Position numbers and translations under genes: made by a program. The notes under the pieces were generated by a model. That model had not been told where the DNA came from. It worked only from the letters and a program-made list of their open reading frames with translations, and did no database searches. From positions 248,001-312,000 of the forward strand of contig JADCHQ010000006.1 in NCBI GenBank assembly GCA_020248405.1: a DNA stretch of 64,000 bases, read 5' to 3'. This document shows, one piece after another, positions 27,702 through 37,232 of the stretch. Within the stretch, counting starts at the first letter, position 1. Each line of letters begins with the position of its first letter. This stretch comes from Rhodocyclaceae bacterium. Lineage in GTDB: Bacteria; Pseudomonadota; Gammaproteobacteria; Burkholderiales; Ga0077523.

Positions 27702-29552
27702 TCAGCGGTGCAGCCGCGCCTCGATGGACTTGCGGATGCCGGCGGCGTCCAGCCCGCACAGTGATAGCAGCAAGGCAGGATCGCCGTGCTCCACGAAGGC
27801 GTCTGGCAACCCGAGGCGCAGCACCGGTGTTGCGAGCTTTTCGCGCGCCAGCGCTTCGAGCACCGCGCTGCCGGCGCCGCCTTCAAGCGCGTTTTCTTCC
27901 ACGGTGACCAGCAGATCGTGGCCAGCGGCCAGCTCGGCCACCAGCGCCTCGTCCAGCGGCTTCACGAAGCGCATGTCGGCCACCGTGGCATCCAGCGCCT
28001 GGGCAACTTCCAGCGACGGCGCCACCATGGATCCGAAGGCAAGGATCGCAACCCGCCCGCCGCCCTGGCGCCGCACCACCGCCTTGCCCAGCAGCAGCGC
28101 GCGCATGTCCTTTTGCAGGGGCGTGCCCGGGCCGCCGCCGCGCGGGTAGCGCACTGCCGCCGGAACGTCCAGGCTGAAGGCCGTGAAGAGCATCTGGCGG
28201 CACTCGTCTTCGTCCGAGGGCGCCATCACCACCATGTGGGGGAGGCAGCGCAGGTATGACAGGTCGAAGGCGCCGTGGTGCGTGGGCCCGTCGGCGCCGA
28301 CGATGCCGCCGCGGTCGAGCGCGAACACCACCGGCAGGCACTGGATGCACACGTCGTGAATGAGCTGGTCGTAGCCGCGCTGCAGGAAGGTGGAGTAAAT
28401 GGCCACCACCGGCTTGAGCCCTTCGCAGGCCACGCCAGCCGCGAAGGTCACCGCGTGCTGCTCCGCGATGCCCACGTCGAAATAGCGCGCCGGGTATTCC
28501 TTTGAAAACCGCACCAAGCCCGAGCCCTCGCGCATGGCCGGCGTGATGGCCACGAGCCGCTCGTCCAGAGCCGCCATGTCGCACAGCCAGTCGCCGAAGA
28601 TCTGCGTGTAAGTGGGCTTCCCGCCGCTCTTGGGCTGGATGCCCACCTGCGGATCGAACTTGCCAACGCCGTGGTATAGGATCGGGTCTTCCTCGGCCAC
28701 GTCCATGCCCTTGCCCTTGCGCGTGACCACGTGCAGGAATTGCGGTCCCTTCAGGCTACGGATATTGGTGAGCGTGGTGACCAGCGTATCCAGGTCGTGG
28801 CCGTCGATGGGCCCGATGTAGTTGAAACCGAATTCCTCGAACAGGGTGCCGCCGGTGACCATGCCGCGCATGTGCTTCTCGGCGCGCCGCGCCAACTCCT
28901 CCAGCGGCGGCACCACCCCGAGCACCTTGCCGCTGGCGCGCCGCGCCGAGGTGTACAGCCGCCCCGACAGCAGCCGGGCCAGGTAGCTGTTGAGCGCGCC
29001 CACATTCTCCGAAATGGACATGTCGTTGTCGTTGAGGATCACGATCAGGTCCGCGTCCATGGCCCCGGCGTTATTGAGCGCCTCGAAGGCCATGCCGCCG
29101 GTCATGGCGCCATCGCCGATCACAGCAATGGCACGGCGCGCATCGCCCCTTAGCTTGGCCGCCACGGCCATGCCCAGCGCCCCACTGATGGAGGTGCTGG
29201 AATGGGCTGTGCCGAAGGCGTCATAGGGGCTCTCGTCGCGCCGCGGGAAGCCCGCCAACCCGCCGTACTGGCGCAGCGTGCCCATGCGGTCTCGCCGCCC
29301 GGTGAGAATCTTGTGGGGGTAGGTCTGGTGGCCCACGTCCCATACGATGCGGTCCTCGGGGGTGTTGAACACCGCGTGAAGCGCCACGGTGAGTTCCACG
29401 GTGCCCAGGTTCGAGGACAGATGACCGCCCGTGGCGGACACCGACTCGATGAGGAATTCACGCAGCTCGCGGGCGAGCTGGTGCAGCCGCTTGCGATCAA
29501 GGGCTCGCAGTTGCGCCGGGTCTTCGATGGTATCGAGCAGTTCGTAGGGCAT
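27702..29552 (-). CDS. dxs: 1-deoxy-D-xylulose-5-phosphate synthase
   Basis: A 616-residue TPP-dependent transketolase-fold enzyme, first in the MEP pathway. The thiamine motif [16 protein letters not shown], the early [14 protein letters not shown], and the catalytic Glu in [12 protein letters not shown] are all visible. It condenses pyruvate and glyceraldehyde 3-phosphate. Its ATG overlaps the ispA stop (ATGA), so xseB-ispA-dxs is one translationally coupled operon. Confidence 0.97.
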   Translation of the reverse strand: MPYELLDTIEDPAQLRALDRKRLHQLARELREFLIESVSATGGHLSSNLGTVELTVALHAVFNTPEDRIVWDVGHQTYPHKILTGRRDRMGTLRQYGGLAGFPRRDESPYDAFGTAHSSTSISGALGMAVAAKLRGDARRAIAVIGDGAMTGGMAFEALNNAGAMDADLIVILNDNDMSISENVGALNSYLARLLSGRLYTSARRASGKVLGVVPPLEELARRAEKHMRGMVTGGTLFEEFGFNYIGPIDGHDLDTLVTTLTNIRSLKGPQFLHVVTRKGKGMDVAEEDPILYHGVGKFDPQVGIQPKSGGKPTYTQIFGDWLCDMAALDERLVAITPAMREGSGLVRFSKEYPARYFDVGIAEQHAVTFAAGVACEGLKPVVAIYSTFLQRGYDQLIHDVCIQCLPVVFALDRGGIVGADGPTHHGAFDLSYLRCLPHMVVMAPSDEDECRQMLFTAFSLDVPAAVRYPRGGGPGTPLQKDMRALLLGKAVVRRQGGGRVAILAFGSMVAPSLEVAQALDATVADMRFVKPLDEALVAELAAGHDLLVTVEENALEGGAGSAVLEALAREKLATPVLRLGLPDAFVEHGDPALLLSLCGLDAAGIRKSIEARLHR

Positions 29553-30442
29553 CAGAATTCGCGGTTCACGATGTAGCGTCCCAGGGTCGCCAGCCGACCC
29601 CCGGTATCCCCCAGCGGAGCAAGCGCTCCCAGGGCTTCGTCGAGCATGCCGGCGGCCAGGCGGCGCGCACCCTCCACCCCGAGAACGCTCACGTAGGTGG
29701 GCTTGCTGTCATCGGCATCCTTGCCGGCAGTCTTGCCGAGGGTGGCGGTGCTTGCGGTGGCATCGAGCACATCATCCACCACCTGGAATGCCAGACCCGC
29801 GAATGCGGCGAAACGATCGAGCCCGCGCAGGGCCTCGGGCGCCAACGGTGCGCCGCAGCGCGCCCCCATGAGGACCGCCGCGCGGATCAGCGCCCCGGTC
29901 TTGTGCGAATGCATGAACTCCAGCTCGGTCAGATCGAGAATGCGCCCCTGGGCAGCCAGATCCACGGCTTGCCCGCCTGCCATGCCCCGCGAACCTGCCG
30001 CCACCGCCAGATGCTCCACCAGATCGACCCGCACGCCGGCATCCAGGCGGGCCTGCACCAATACCTGGAAGGCCAGGCTTTGCAGCGCATCACCCACCAA
30101 TAGCGCCGTGGGCTCGTCATAGCGCACGTGCACGGTGGGTTTTCCCCGCCGCAAGGTGTCGTCGTCCATGCAGGGCAAGTCATCGTGCACCAGCGAGTAG
30201 ACATGAATCAACTCCACTGCCGCGGCCGGTGCGTCCACCTGCCCGGCCGCGGCGCCAGCGGCCTCGCCCGCGGCGTAGGCCAGCAACGGACGCATGCGCT
30301 TACCCCCCCCCAGCACCGCGTAGCGCATGGCTTCGTGCAGAAGGGCTGGCTGCGCCGCCGTGGGCGTCAGCAGGCCGTCCAGCACCACCTCGATGCGCGC
30401 CTGGCACTGCTGCATCCAGGCGGCAAGTTCAGCCGGCACCAT
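29552..30442 (-). CDS. ispA: Farnesyl diphosphate synthase
   Basis: A 296-residue short-chain polyprenyl diphosphate synthase. The first Asp-rich motif is DDLPCMDDD and the second is DDVLD, with [10 protein letters not shown] upstream. It makes farnesyl-PP from IPP and DMAPP. The start at 30442 ([12 protein letters not shown]) is chosen by length and by the 4-bp distance to the xseB stop; the open frame extends into xseB but without similarity. Confidence 0.95.
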   Translation of the reverse strand: MVPAELAAWMQQCQARIEVVLDGLLTPTAAQPALLHEAMRYAVLGGGKRMRPLLAYAAGEAAGAAAGQVDAPAAAVELIHVYSLVHDDLPCMDDDTLRRGKPTVHVRYDEPTALLVGDALQSLAFQVLVQARLDAGVRVDLVEHLAVAAGSRGMAGGQAVDLAAQGRILDLTELEFMHSHKTGALIRAAVLMGARCGAPLAPEALRGLDRFAAFAGLAFQVVDDVLDATASTATLGKTAGKDADDSKPTYVSVLGVEGARRLAAGMLDEALGALAPLGDTGGRLATLGRYIVNREF

Positions 30443-30446
30443 CGAT

Positions 30447-30686
30447 TCAGGAACCGCCGTCTGGGTCGAGGTCGCGCAGCACCCCGTCCTCCAGCACCTT
30501 GACCTGCTGCTCGGCGTCCGAAAGAACGCCCTGGCAGTGACGCAACAGGTCTGCGCCGCGGCGGTAGGCGGTGATAGAGGCTTCCAGAGGAAGCTGACCC
30601 GTTTCAAGAGAGGCGACAAGGTTTTCGAGTTCCGCCAGGGCGGCTTCGAAGCTTAACGGGGAAAACGGCTCAGCGGCCTCGGCCAT
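30447..30686 (-). CDS. xseB: Exodeoxyribonuclease VII small subunit
   Basis: A 79-residue XseB. The core pattern FEAALAELENLVASLETGQLPLEASI matches the family helical repeat, followed by YRRGADLLRHCQGVL. It forms ExoVII with XseA, which is not in the window. It is the first gene of xseB-ispA-dxs, a common bacterial arrangement. Confidence 0.93.
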   Translation of the reverse strand: MAEAAEPFSPLSFEAALAELENLVASLETGQLPLEASITAYRRGADLLRHCQGVLSDAEQQVKVLEDGVLRDLDPDGGS

Positions 30687-31024
30687 GGGTGCTGTCGGAA
30701 TTGAGGAAGGTGTGAGGATGCCGGGTGCGGCCCGAGCCCCGAAGGCTACCGGACAGGGGCGCGCAGGGTCAACGCAGGCCAGACACGCCGGTGGGCCAGG
30801 GGATTGCCAGCCCCGGCCTGCTCACGGTCACTACCCGGTCAATACCCCTTGCCGGGGGGTAGAGGCAAGGGTACATTCCGCCCCCCCGAGGCGGGGCGAG
30901 AAGGTGCTTGAGGCAGATCCAGACCGGGGCCGTTGTCCACCCCCGCAGGTGCCTGCTATTAGCCCGTCGAGCGCCCGCTCTTTCTGTGTCGACCACTCGT
31001 GAAACCGGAGGACCCACAGGGATC
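30687..31024. other. Intergenic region between xseB and the Rieske oxygenase gene
   Basis: A 338-bp divergent space with no credible gene. It must hold promoters for xseB-ispA-dxs and for the oxygenase. A repeat cluster lies at 30826-30871. A GGAGG ribosome binding site at about 31006-31012 precedes the oxygenase ATG. Confidence 0.6.
30826..30871. promoter_or_regulatory. Tandem 11-bp direct repeats plus an inverted repeat, candidate operator
   Basis: GGTCACTACCC and GGTCAATACCC (30826-30836 and 30837-30847) are back-to-back 11-bp repeats with one mismatch, so the sites lie one helical turn apart. They run into an inverted repeat CCCTTGCC/GGCAAGGG (30846-30853 and 30864-30871). The layout suits cooperative binding by a regulator of the oxygenase or of the divergent operon. 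Confidence 0.5.
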
Positions 31025-32143
31025 ATGTCCGATCTGGCCGTTGTCGCCTCGCTCACCAAGACCCCCACCCAGCTTCCCATCAGCTGGTACTTCGATCCGG
31101 CCATCCACGCACTGGAGCAAAAACTGCTCTTCGATGCCGGCGCCGGCTACGTGGGCCATGAGCTGATGGTCCCGGAGGCAGGCGACTACCACACTCTGGA
31201 GTGGATGGGCCACGGCAAGGCGCTGGTGCGCAACGCCGGCGGGGTGGACCTGATCAGCAACGTCTGTCGCCACCGCCAGGCGGTGATGCTGAAGGGGCGC
31301 GGCAATGCCGAGCACATCGTCTGCCCGCTGCACCGCTGGACCTACGACACCCAGGGCCGGCTGCTGGGTGCGCCGCATTTCCCCGGCAAGCCCTGCCTGG
31401 ATCTGGCGCGCACGCCGCTGCAGTCGTGGCATGGCCTGCGCTTTGCCGGCCCGCGCGATGTAACGGCCGACCTGGGCGCCATGCAAACCGGGGTGGCCTA
31501 CGACTTCTCCGGCTATTACTTCCACAGTGCCCGCATGGACGAGTACCCGGTGAACTGGAAAGCTTTCATCGAGGTGTACCTGGAGGACTACCACGTGGCG
31601 CCCTTCCACCCCGGCCTGGGGCAGTTCGTGGACTGCGACGGCCTGAAGTGGGAGTTCGGCGACTGGTGGAGCGTGCAGACCGTGGGTGTGTTCCGCGACC
31701 TCGCCCGGCCGGGCAGCAAGGCCTACGAGCGCTGGCATGAGGCAGTGCGCACCTCCTACGGCGGAGCCATACCGCCCCACGGCGCCATCTGGCTCACCTA
31801 CTACCCCAACCTGATGGTGGAGTGGTACCCGCACGTGCTGGTGATCTCCCACATCCTGCCGCGGGGCCCGCAAGCCTGCACCAACGTGGTGGAGTTCTAC
31901 TACCCCGAGGAGATCGCCCTGTTCGAGCCCGAATTCGTAGAGGCCCAGCAGCGCGCTTACATGGAGACGGCGGAGGAGGACGAGGAAATCTGCGTGCGGA
32001 TGCAGGAGGGCCGCAAGGCCCTGTGGCTGCGCGGCGACAACGAGTACGGCCCCTACCAGTCGCCCATGGAAGACGGCATGGTGCACTTCCACGAATACCT
32101 GCGGCGCACCCTGGGGCCGCACCTGCCCCCGGGCCTGGCCTGA
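31025..32143 (+). CDS. Rieske [2Fe-2S] aromatic ring-hydroxylating type oxygenase, alpha subunit
   Basis: A 372-residue Rieske non-haem iron oxygenase. The Rieske cluster motif is CRHRQ with CPLHRW 16-17 residues later. The mononuclear iron site is suggested by EVYLEDYHVAPFHPGL. The start at 31025 follows GGAGG; the frame is open further upstream. It would act as a monooxygenase or dioxygenase on an unknown substrate. No ferredoxin, reductase or beta subunit gene is adjacent, so electron partners come from elsewhere. It is followed by an EamA transporter in the same direction. Confidence 0.85.
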   Translation: MSDLAVVASLTKTPTQLPISWYFDPAIHALEQKLLFDAGAGYVGHELMVPEAGDYHTLEWMGHGKALVRNAGGVDLISNVCRHRQAVMLKGRGNAEHIVCPLHRWTYDTQGRLLGAPHFPGKPCLDLARTPLQSWHGLRFAGPRDVTADLGAMQTGVAYDFSGYYFHSARMDEYPVNWKAFIEVYLEDYHVAPFHPGLGQFVDCDGLKWEFGDWWSVQTVGVFRDLARPGSKAYERWHEAVRTSYGGAIPPHGAIWLTYYPNLMVEWYPHVLVISHILPRGPQACTNVVEFYYPEEIALFEPEFVEAQQRAYMETAEEDEEICVRMQEGRKALWLRGDNEYGPYQSPMEDGMVHFHEYLRRTLGPHLPPGLA

Positions 32144-32204
32144 CCCTGGCCATCGGCGCGCCGGACACTGCCCGCCGCGGGCGGCGTTGGTCCTGGCGCG
32201 GCCG

Positions 32205-33077
32205 GTGAGCGCACAACGGCCAACCGCCGCGCCGCTGGGCGTCCTGTGGATGCTGCTGGCCGGCGCGCTGTTCGCTGCTATGGGGGTGTTCGCCAAATTC
32301 GGCGCCCAGTGGTTCGGGGCGGCGGAACTGGTGTTCTGGCGCTCCGTCATCGGCCTGACGGCCCTCGGGCTGCTGGCGCGCCTGAAGCGGTGGCCGCTAG
32401 CCACGCCCCACTGGCGCCTGCACCTGCTGCGCGGCCTGTCGGGCGTGGTCTCGCTGGGACTGTACTTCTGGTGCATCGCGCGCCTGCCGCTGGCCACCGC
32501 TGTGACGCTCAACTACACCTCGCCGCTGTTCTTGGCGCTGTTCAGCGCGCTGCTGCTGCACGAGCGCCTGCGCGCCGACCGGATGCGGGCGCTGTGCCTG
32601 GCCTTCGGCGGGGTGGTGCTGCTGCTGGAACCCACGCTGCGCGAAGATCAGTGGCGCGATGCATTGCTGGGGCTCGCCTCGGGCGTGCTGGCGGCCACAG
32701 CCTACCTGAACGTCAAGCGTCTCGGCGCCACGGGCGAACCGGGCTGGCGGGTGGTGTTCTGGTTCACGGTGGTGTCCACCGCCGCCTCGGGCGCCTGGAT
32801 GGCCTTGGCGGGGTTCACCATCCCCACGGTCGCCAATCTCTGGACCCTGCTGGGTGTGGGCGCCACGGCCACGGTGGGCCAGTTGGCCATGACCCGCGCC
32901 TACCTCACCGGCAATACCCTGGTGGTGGGCGCCTTCGCCTACTCCACGGTGGTGTTTTCCACCCTGTTCGGCCTCACGCTGTGGGGCGAGCGGCTGGCGC
33001 CCGTGGCCCTGGCGGGCATGGCATTGATCATCGCCGGCGGCGTGCTGGTGCTGCGGGACGTGGCGCCGCCGCGCTAA
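32205..33077 (+). CDS. EamA/DMT family transporter
   Basis: A ~290-residue inner-membrane protein with about ten hydrophobic segments in two EamA repeats: the first begins LWMLLAGALFAAMGVFAKFGA, and the second begins near DALLGLASGVLAATAYLNVKRLG. The start is uncertain: GTG at 32205 or TTG at 32187, neither with a good ribosome binding site. Members export amino acids, metabolites or drugs. It is 61 bp after the Rieske oxygenase and 12 bp before the rhodanese fusion gene. Confidence 0.82.
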   Translation: MSAQRPTAAPLGVLWMLLAGALFAAMGVFAKFGAQWFGAAELVFWRSVIGLTALGLLARLKRWPLATPHWRLHLLRGLSGVVSLGLYFWCIARLPLATAVTLNYTSPLFLALFSALLLHERLRADRMRALCLAFGGVVLLLEPTLREDQWRDALLGLASGVLAATAYLNVKRLGATGEPGWRVVFWFTVVSTAASGAWMALAGFTIPTVANLWTLLGVGATATVGQLAMTRAYLTGNTLVVGAFAYSTVVFSTLFGLTLWGERLAPVALAGMALIIAGGVLVLRDVAPPR

Positions 33078-33089
33078 ACTCACCCTGCT

Positions 33090-34298
33090 ATGATCACCAT
33101 CGAAACCACCGGGCGGTTCATCACCGTGGGCGTGTTCGGCGAATTCGCCCTCGCCGATTTCCAGCGCTTCGAGCGCGAAGTTCTCGAAACCCTGCGCGTG
33201 GCGGGCCGCGTGGACCTGCTGCTCGACCTGCGCGACATGCAGGGCTACACGCTCGACGTGGCCTGGGAAGACCTGCGCTTCGTGCGTGCCCACGCCCACG
33301 ACTTCCGCCGCGTAGCGGTGGTGTCGAGTCAGCGCTGGCACGGCTGGCTCGCCTGGGTCAACCGCCTGCTGGTGGACGCCCAGGTGCAGTTGTTCGAGCG
33401 GGAGGATGGGGCGCGCCATTGGCTGGCCGCCGAGACCGAGCCGGCGCCGCGTTTCACCAACTGGTCCACCCTGGTGTCCATCGCCGATCTGGCGGCCCAT
33501 CTGCACGATCCCGGCGTGGTGGTGTTCGACTGCCGCCACGACCTCATGAAACCTGGCTACGGCGCTGATGCCTACCGCGCGGCGCACCTGCCAGGGGCGC
33601 GCTTCGCCTCGGTGGACCGCGACCTGGCGGGGCCGGTCACCGGCCGCAACGGCCGTCACCCGCTGCCCGACCCACGGGTGTTCGTGGATTGGCTGGGCCG
33701 CATGGGCGTGTCCAACGACACCCAGGTGGTGGCCTACGACCAGGCTGGCGGCCTGTACGCCGCGCGGCTGTGGTGGATGCTCAAGCACTGGTTCGGCCAC
33801 CACCGGGCGGCGGTGCTGGACGGCGGCTGGGAGCTTTGGGTACGCACCGGCCATCTGGTTACCGATGCGGTGCCCGCCCCCATCGCTACCTCGTTCCAAG
33901 GCACCCCTGGCGATGCCAGCGTCACGGTGGACGAGGTGCTGGCACACCTGGGCGACGGCAGCATGCATATCGTGGACGCCCGCGCCGCCGACCGGTTCCG
34001 CGGCGAGAACGAGACCATCGACCCCGTGGGCGGCCACATTCCGGGCGCGGCCAACCGCTTCTTTCGCGATAACCTCGATGCGCTGGGCTTCTTCCGGCCC
34101 CGCCAGGAACTGCACACGGCCTTCGAGGCTGTGGCGGCGGGGCGTCCGGCCCACGTGCTGGTGCACCAGTGCGGCTCGGGTATCTCCGCCTGCCACAACC
34201 TGCTCGCCATGGACATCGCCGGGCTGTCGGGTTCGCGCCTGTACGCGGGCTCGTGGAGCGAGTGGTGCGCCGACCCGGCGCGGCCCGTCGAGCGCTGA
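33090..34298 (+). CDS. SpoIIAA-like domain fused to tandem rhodanese (sulfurtransferase)
   Basis: A 402-residue protein. Residues ~1-115 resemble the SpoIIAA-like (PF11964) fold (VDLLLDLRDMQGYTLDVAWEDL). Residues ~125-400 are a two-domain thiosulfate/3-mercaptopyruvate sulfurtransferase. The first rhodanese domain is inactive (Asp in AYDQAGG where Cys would be), and the second has the active loop HQCGSGISAC with Cys at about residue 361, as in SseA-type enzymes. The fusion is unusual; the SpoIIAA domain might target or regulate the enzyme. It follows the EamA gene by 12 bp and is overlapped by the next gene. Confidence 0.83.
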   Translation: MITIETTGRFITVGVFGEFALADFQRFEREVLETLRVAGRVDLLLDLRDMQGYTLDVAWEDLRFVRAHAHDFRRVAVVSSQRWHGWLAWVNRLLVDAQVQLFEREDGARHWLAAETEPAPRFTNWSTLVSIADLAAHLHDPGVVVFDCRHDLMKPGYGADAYRAAHLPGARFASVDRDLAGPVTGRNGRHPLPDPRVFVDWLGRMGVSNDTQVVAYDQAGGLYAARLWWMLKHWFGHHRAAVLDGGWELWVRTGHLVTDAVPAPIATSFQGTPGDASVTVDEVLAHLGDGSMHIVDARAADRFRGENETIDPVGGHIPGAANRFFRDNLDALGFFRPRQELHTAFEAVAAGRPAHVLVHQCGSGISACHNLLAMDIAGLSGSRLYAGSWSEWCADPARPVER

Positions 34299-34684
34299 AC
34301 TCCGCCCTGCTGGCCGATCTGGTCCTGCTGCTGCATGCCGCCTTCGTGGCATTCGTGTTGCTGGGCTTCGCCCTGGTGTGGATGGGGCACTGGCGGGGCT
34401 GGCGCTGGATCGGCAACCGCAGCTTCCGCTCGCTGCACCTGGCGGCCATCACCTTCGTGGCGCTGGAGTCCCTGCTGGGCATGGTGTGCCCGCTCACGCA
34501 ATGGGAGGCGGCGCTGCGCGGCGCCGCGCCGCAGCGCTCCTTCGTGGCGCGGGCGGTACACGCGTTGCTGTTCCACGACTTCCCCGAATGGGTGTTCACG
34601 CTGCTGTACGTGGCTTTCGCCGCACTCACGGCCGCCACCATCCGCCTCGTGCCCCTGGCTTCGCCGCGGCCGTCGGACGGGTGA
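34265..34684 (+). CDS. DUF2784 family membrane protein
   Basis: A ~139-residue membrane protein with the DUF2784 pattern: ALLADLVLLLHAAFVAFVL, a loop with conserved HL, then MVCPLTQWEAALR and two more hydrophobic stretches. The start is uncertain: GTG at 34265 overlaps the rhodanese gene by 34 nt, but the family normally begins close to the ALLADL segment, where only a CTG (34295) is available. Its function is unknown. Confidence 0.7.
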   Translation: MRRPGAARRALNSALLADLVLLLHAAFVAFVLLGFALVWMGHWRGWRWIGNRSFRSLHLAAITFVALESLLGMVCPLTQWEAALRGAAPQRSFVARAVHALLFHDFPEWVFTLLYVAFAALTAATIRLVPLASPRPSDG

Positions 34685-34793
34685 CGGACTGGCCGAAAGC
34701 GGCGGCTGCTCGAAGGCCGGCCGCGTGTTGCCGGGGCGCGGGAATAGAATCTCGTTTGTTCGTCTCCTGCGCCGCCGGCGCCGCATCCTCCCC

Positions 34794-35336
34794 ATGAACT
34801 TCTGCAGCCACTGTGGCCAGCCCGTCAGCCTGAAGATGCCGCACCAGGACAACCGTCCGCGTCATGTGTGTGATGCCTGCGGCACGGTCCATTATCAAAA
34901 CCCGAAGCTGGTGGTGGGCTGCATCGCCGAGTGGCAGGACCGCATCCTGCTGTGCCGCCGCGCCATCGAACCGCGATATGGCCTGTGGACCGTGCCCGCG
35001 GGCTTCATGGAGAACGGCGAAACCACGGCCCAGGGCGCTGCCCGCGAGACGCTCGAGGAAGCCAATGCGCGAGTGGACGACCTCACGCTCTACGCGCTGT
35101 TCAACATCCCGCATATCGATCAGGTCTACATCCTGTTCCGGGCACGACTGCTGGACTTGGACTTCCACCCGGGATCGGAAACCCTCGAAACGATTCTTGC
35201 GGGCGAGGCAGACATCCCCTGGGACCGCCTCGCCTTTCCCACGGTGCGCAACAGCCTGCGGCGCTACTACGCCGACCGGCGCGCCGGTCGCTTCGGGGTA
35301 CACGTGGGAACCATCGAGGCACTGCCGCAACCCTGA
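34794..35336 (+). CDS. Nudix hydrolase with zinc ribbon
   Basis: A 180-residue protein. The N-terminus has two Cys pairs (FCSHCG and CDACG), as in the NADH-pyrophosphatase-type zinc ribbon. The Nudix box GFMENGETTAQGAARETLEE matches the consensus except that the usual Gly after EEx is Asn. It hydrolyses a nucleoside diphosphate-linked substrate in the cytoplasm. The ATG at 34794 is the natural start. A weak hairpin follows at 35367. Confidence 0.87.
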   Translation: MNFCSHCGQPVSLKMPHQDNRPRHVCDACGTVHYQNPKLVVGCIAEWQDRILLCRRAIEPRYGLWTVPAGFMENGETTAQGAARETLEEANARVDDLTLYALFNIPHIDQVYILFRARLLDLDFHPGSETLETILAGEADIPWDRLAFPTVRNSLRRYYADRRAGRFGVHVGTIEALPQP

Positions 35337-35366
35337 CAAACCGCCGCGCGACCGGTCCCGTTTCCC

Positions 35367-35384
35367 AGCCGACAGCCGGCTTTT
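35367..35384 (+). terminator. Weak hairpin with short T-run after the Nudix gene
   Basis: AGCCG/CGGCT (35367-35371 and 35377-35381) with loop ACAGC is followed by four Ts. The stem has only five base pairs. It may end the transcript of the Nudix gene, 18 bp before the PulE-like gene. Confidence 0.35.
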
Positions 35385-35402
35385 GGATTACCTTAAGGCG
35401 CC

Positions 35403-37232
35403 ATGGCCATGCAGCCTTCCTCCGCCCTCGCCACTGCCCGCCATCCCGAGCGGCGCCTCACGCTGCGTGAACTGCTCGATGACCTCGTGGCCGACGGGCT
35501 AGTGCCCGCCGTCATCGCCGATGAGCTGGCCACCCGCCACGCCGGGCGCCGCTCCGAGGTGCACCCGCTGGTGCTGCTCGCGGACCAGAAATGGCCCGAT
35601 CCGCGCAACGCGAAGAAACTGCTCAGTCTTGAATCGCTCACCGAATGGCTGGCCGGCAAGGTGGGGCTGCCCTACCTGCATATCGATCCCTTCAAGATCG
35701 ATTTCGCCGCTGTCACAAAGGTGATGTCCAACGCCTATGCCAAGCGCTTCGCGATCCTTCCGGTCCAGGTGACCGCCAAGGAGTGCGTGGTGGCCACCTG
35801 CGAGCCCTGGGTGCGCGAGTGGGAAAAGGAACTCGCGCGCATCCTCAAGCTGGATATCCGCCGGGTGGTGGCCAGTCCCCTGGACATCGCCACCTACCTC
35901 GTGGAGTTCTACAACCTGGCGCGCTCGGTCGCGGGCGCGCAGAAGCAGAAGAACGCCGACGTCAGCGAGATCGCCAACTTCGAGCAGCTGGTGCAGCTTG
36001 GCCAGCGCGGCAACCTCGACGCCAACGACCGCCACATCGTCCACATCGTGGACTGGATCTTCCAGTACGCCTTCGAACAACGCGCCAGCGATATCCACAT
36101 GGAGCCGCGTCGCGAAGCCAGCAACGTGCGCTTCCGCATCGATGGCGTGCTGCATCAGGTCTACCAGATCCCCACGCCGGTGATGGCCGCCATGACCAGC
36201 CGCATCAAGATTCTGGGCCGCATGGACGTGGTGGAGAAGCGCCGCCCCCAGGACGGCCGCATCAAGACCATCACACCCGACGGCGCCGAGGTGGAACTGC
36301 GCCTGTCCACCATGCCCACCGCCTTCGGCGAGAAGCTGGTGATGCGCATCTTCAACCCGGATGTGATCGTCAAGGACTTCTCGGCCCTGGGCTTCTCCGA
36401 GGACGATTCGGCCAAATGGCGACGCATGATCGCCCAACCCCACGGCATCATCCTGGTGACCGGGCCCACCGGCTCGGGGAAGACCACGACCCTCTACTCC
36501 ACCCTCAAGCAGCTCGCCACGGGTGACGTGAACGTCTGCACGGTGGAAGACCCCATCGAGATGGTGGAACCATCCTTCAACCAGATGCAGGTGCATCAGG
36601 CCATCGGGCTGGACTTCGCGGCCGGGGTGCGCACGCTCATGCGCCAGGACCCCGACATCATCATGGTGGGCGAGATCCGCGACATGGAAACCGCCGAGAT
36701 GGCCATCCAGGCGGCGCTCACCGGCCACCTGGTGTTATCCACGCTGCACACCAACGATGCGCCCTCGGCCATCACGCGGCTGCTCGACATCGGCGTGCCC
36801 GCCTACCTGCTGCACTCCACCATCCTGGGCGTGATGGCCCAGCGGCTGCTGCGCACCCTGTGCCCCCACTGCCGCGAGCCTGGTGTGGTGGACGATGAAA
36901 CCTGGAAGATGCTCATCAGCCCCTGGAACGCGGAGAAGCCGGCCCAGGCGTACTACCCGCAGGGCTGCCTCGAATGCCGCATGACCGGCTATTCCGGTCG
37001 CGTGGGCATCTACGAGATCATGCTCATGACCGCCGCGATCAAGAGACTCGTCACCCCCGACGCCGATCCCATGGCCATCCGTGACCAGGCCTTCCGTACC
37101 GGGATGAAGCCGCTGCGCGTCGCGGGCGCCCTCAAGGTGGCCCAGGGCATCACGAGTATCGACGAAGTTCTCAAGGCTGCGCCGCCCGCCATGGGTGAGC
37201 GACGTTCGCTGAAGGGACTTCAGGCGCCTTGA
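35403..37232 (+). CDS. PulE/GspE-type secretion/pilus assembly ATPase (orphan)
   Basis: A 609-residue hexameric ATPase. The Walker A is GPTGSGKTTT (residues ~354-363), an Asp box and Walker B (PDIIMVGEIRD) follow, and a His box (LHTNDAPSAITR) is present. A C-terminal zinc pair (CPHC and CLEC) is typical of GspE/PilB. The N-terminal region RLTLRELLDDLVADGLV resembles the first helix-turn of MshEN/GspE-N domains, which in MshE bind c-di-GMP. No other secretion or pilus genes are near. The stop overlaps the start of the GGDEF-EAL gene (TTGA). A role in type II secretion, type IV pili or a mannose-sensitive pilus is possible. Confidence 0.87.
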   Translation: MAMQPSSALATARHPERRLTLRELLDDLVADGLVPAVIADELATRHAGRRSEVHPLVLLADQKWPDPRNAKKLLSLESLTEWLAGKVGLPYLHIDPFKIDFAAVTKVMSNAYAKRFAILPVQVTAKECVVATCEPWVREWEKELARILKLDIRRVVASPLDIATYLVEFYNLARSVAGAQKQKNADVSEIANFEQLVQLGQRGNLDANDRHIVHIVDWIFQYAFEQRASDIHMEPRREASNVRFRIDGVLHQVYQIPTPVMAAMTSRIKILGRMDVVEKRRPQDGRIKTITPDGAEVELRLSTMPTAFGEKLVMRIFNPDVIVKDFSALGFSEDDSAKWRRMIAQPHGIILVTGPTGSGKTTTLYSTLKQLATGDVNVCTVEDPIEMVEPSFNQMQVHQAIGLDFAAGVRTLMRQDPDIIMVGEIRDMETAEMAIQAALTGHLVLSTLHTNDAPSAITRLLDIGVPAYLLHSTILGVMAQRLLRTLCPHCREPGVVDDETWKMLISPWNAEKPAQAYYPQGCLECRMTGYSGRVGIYEIMLMTAAIKRLVTPDADPMAIRDQAFRTGMKPLRVAGALKVAQGITSIDEVLKAAPPAMGERRSLKGLQAP

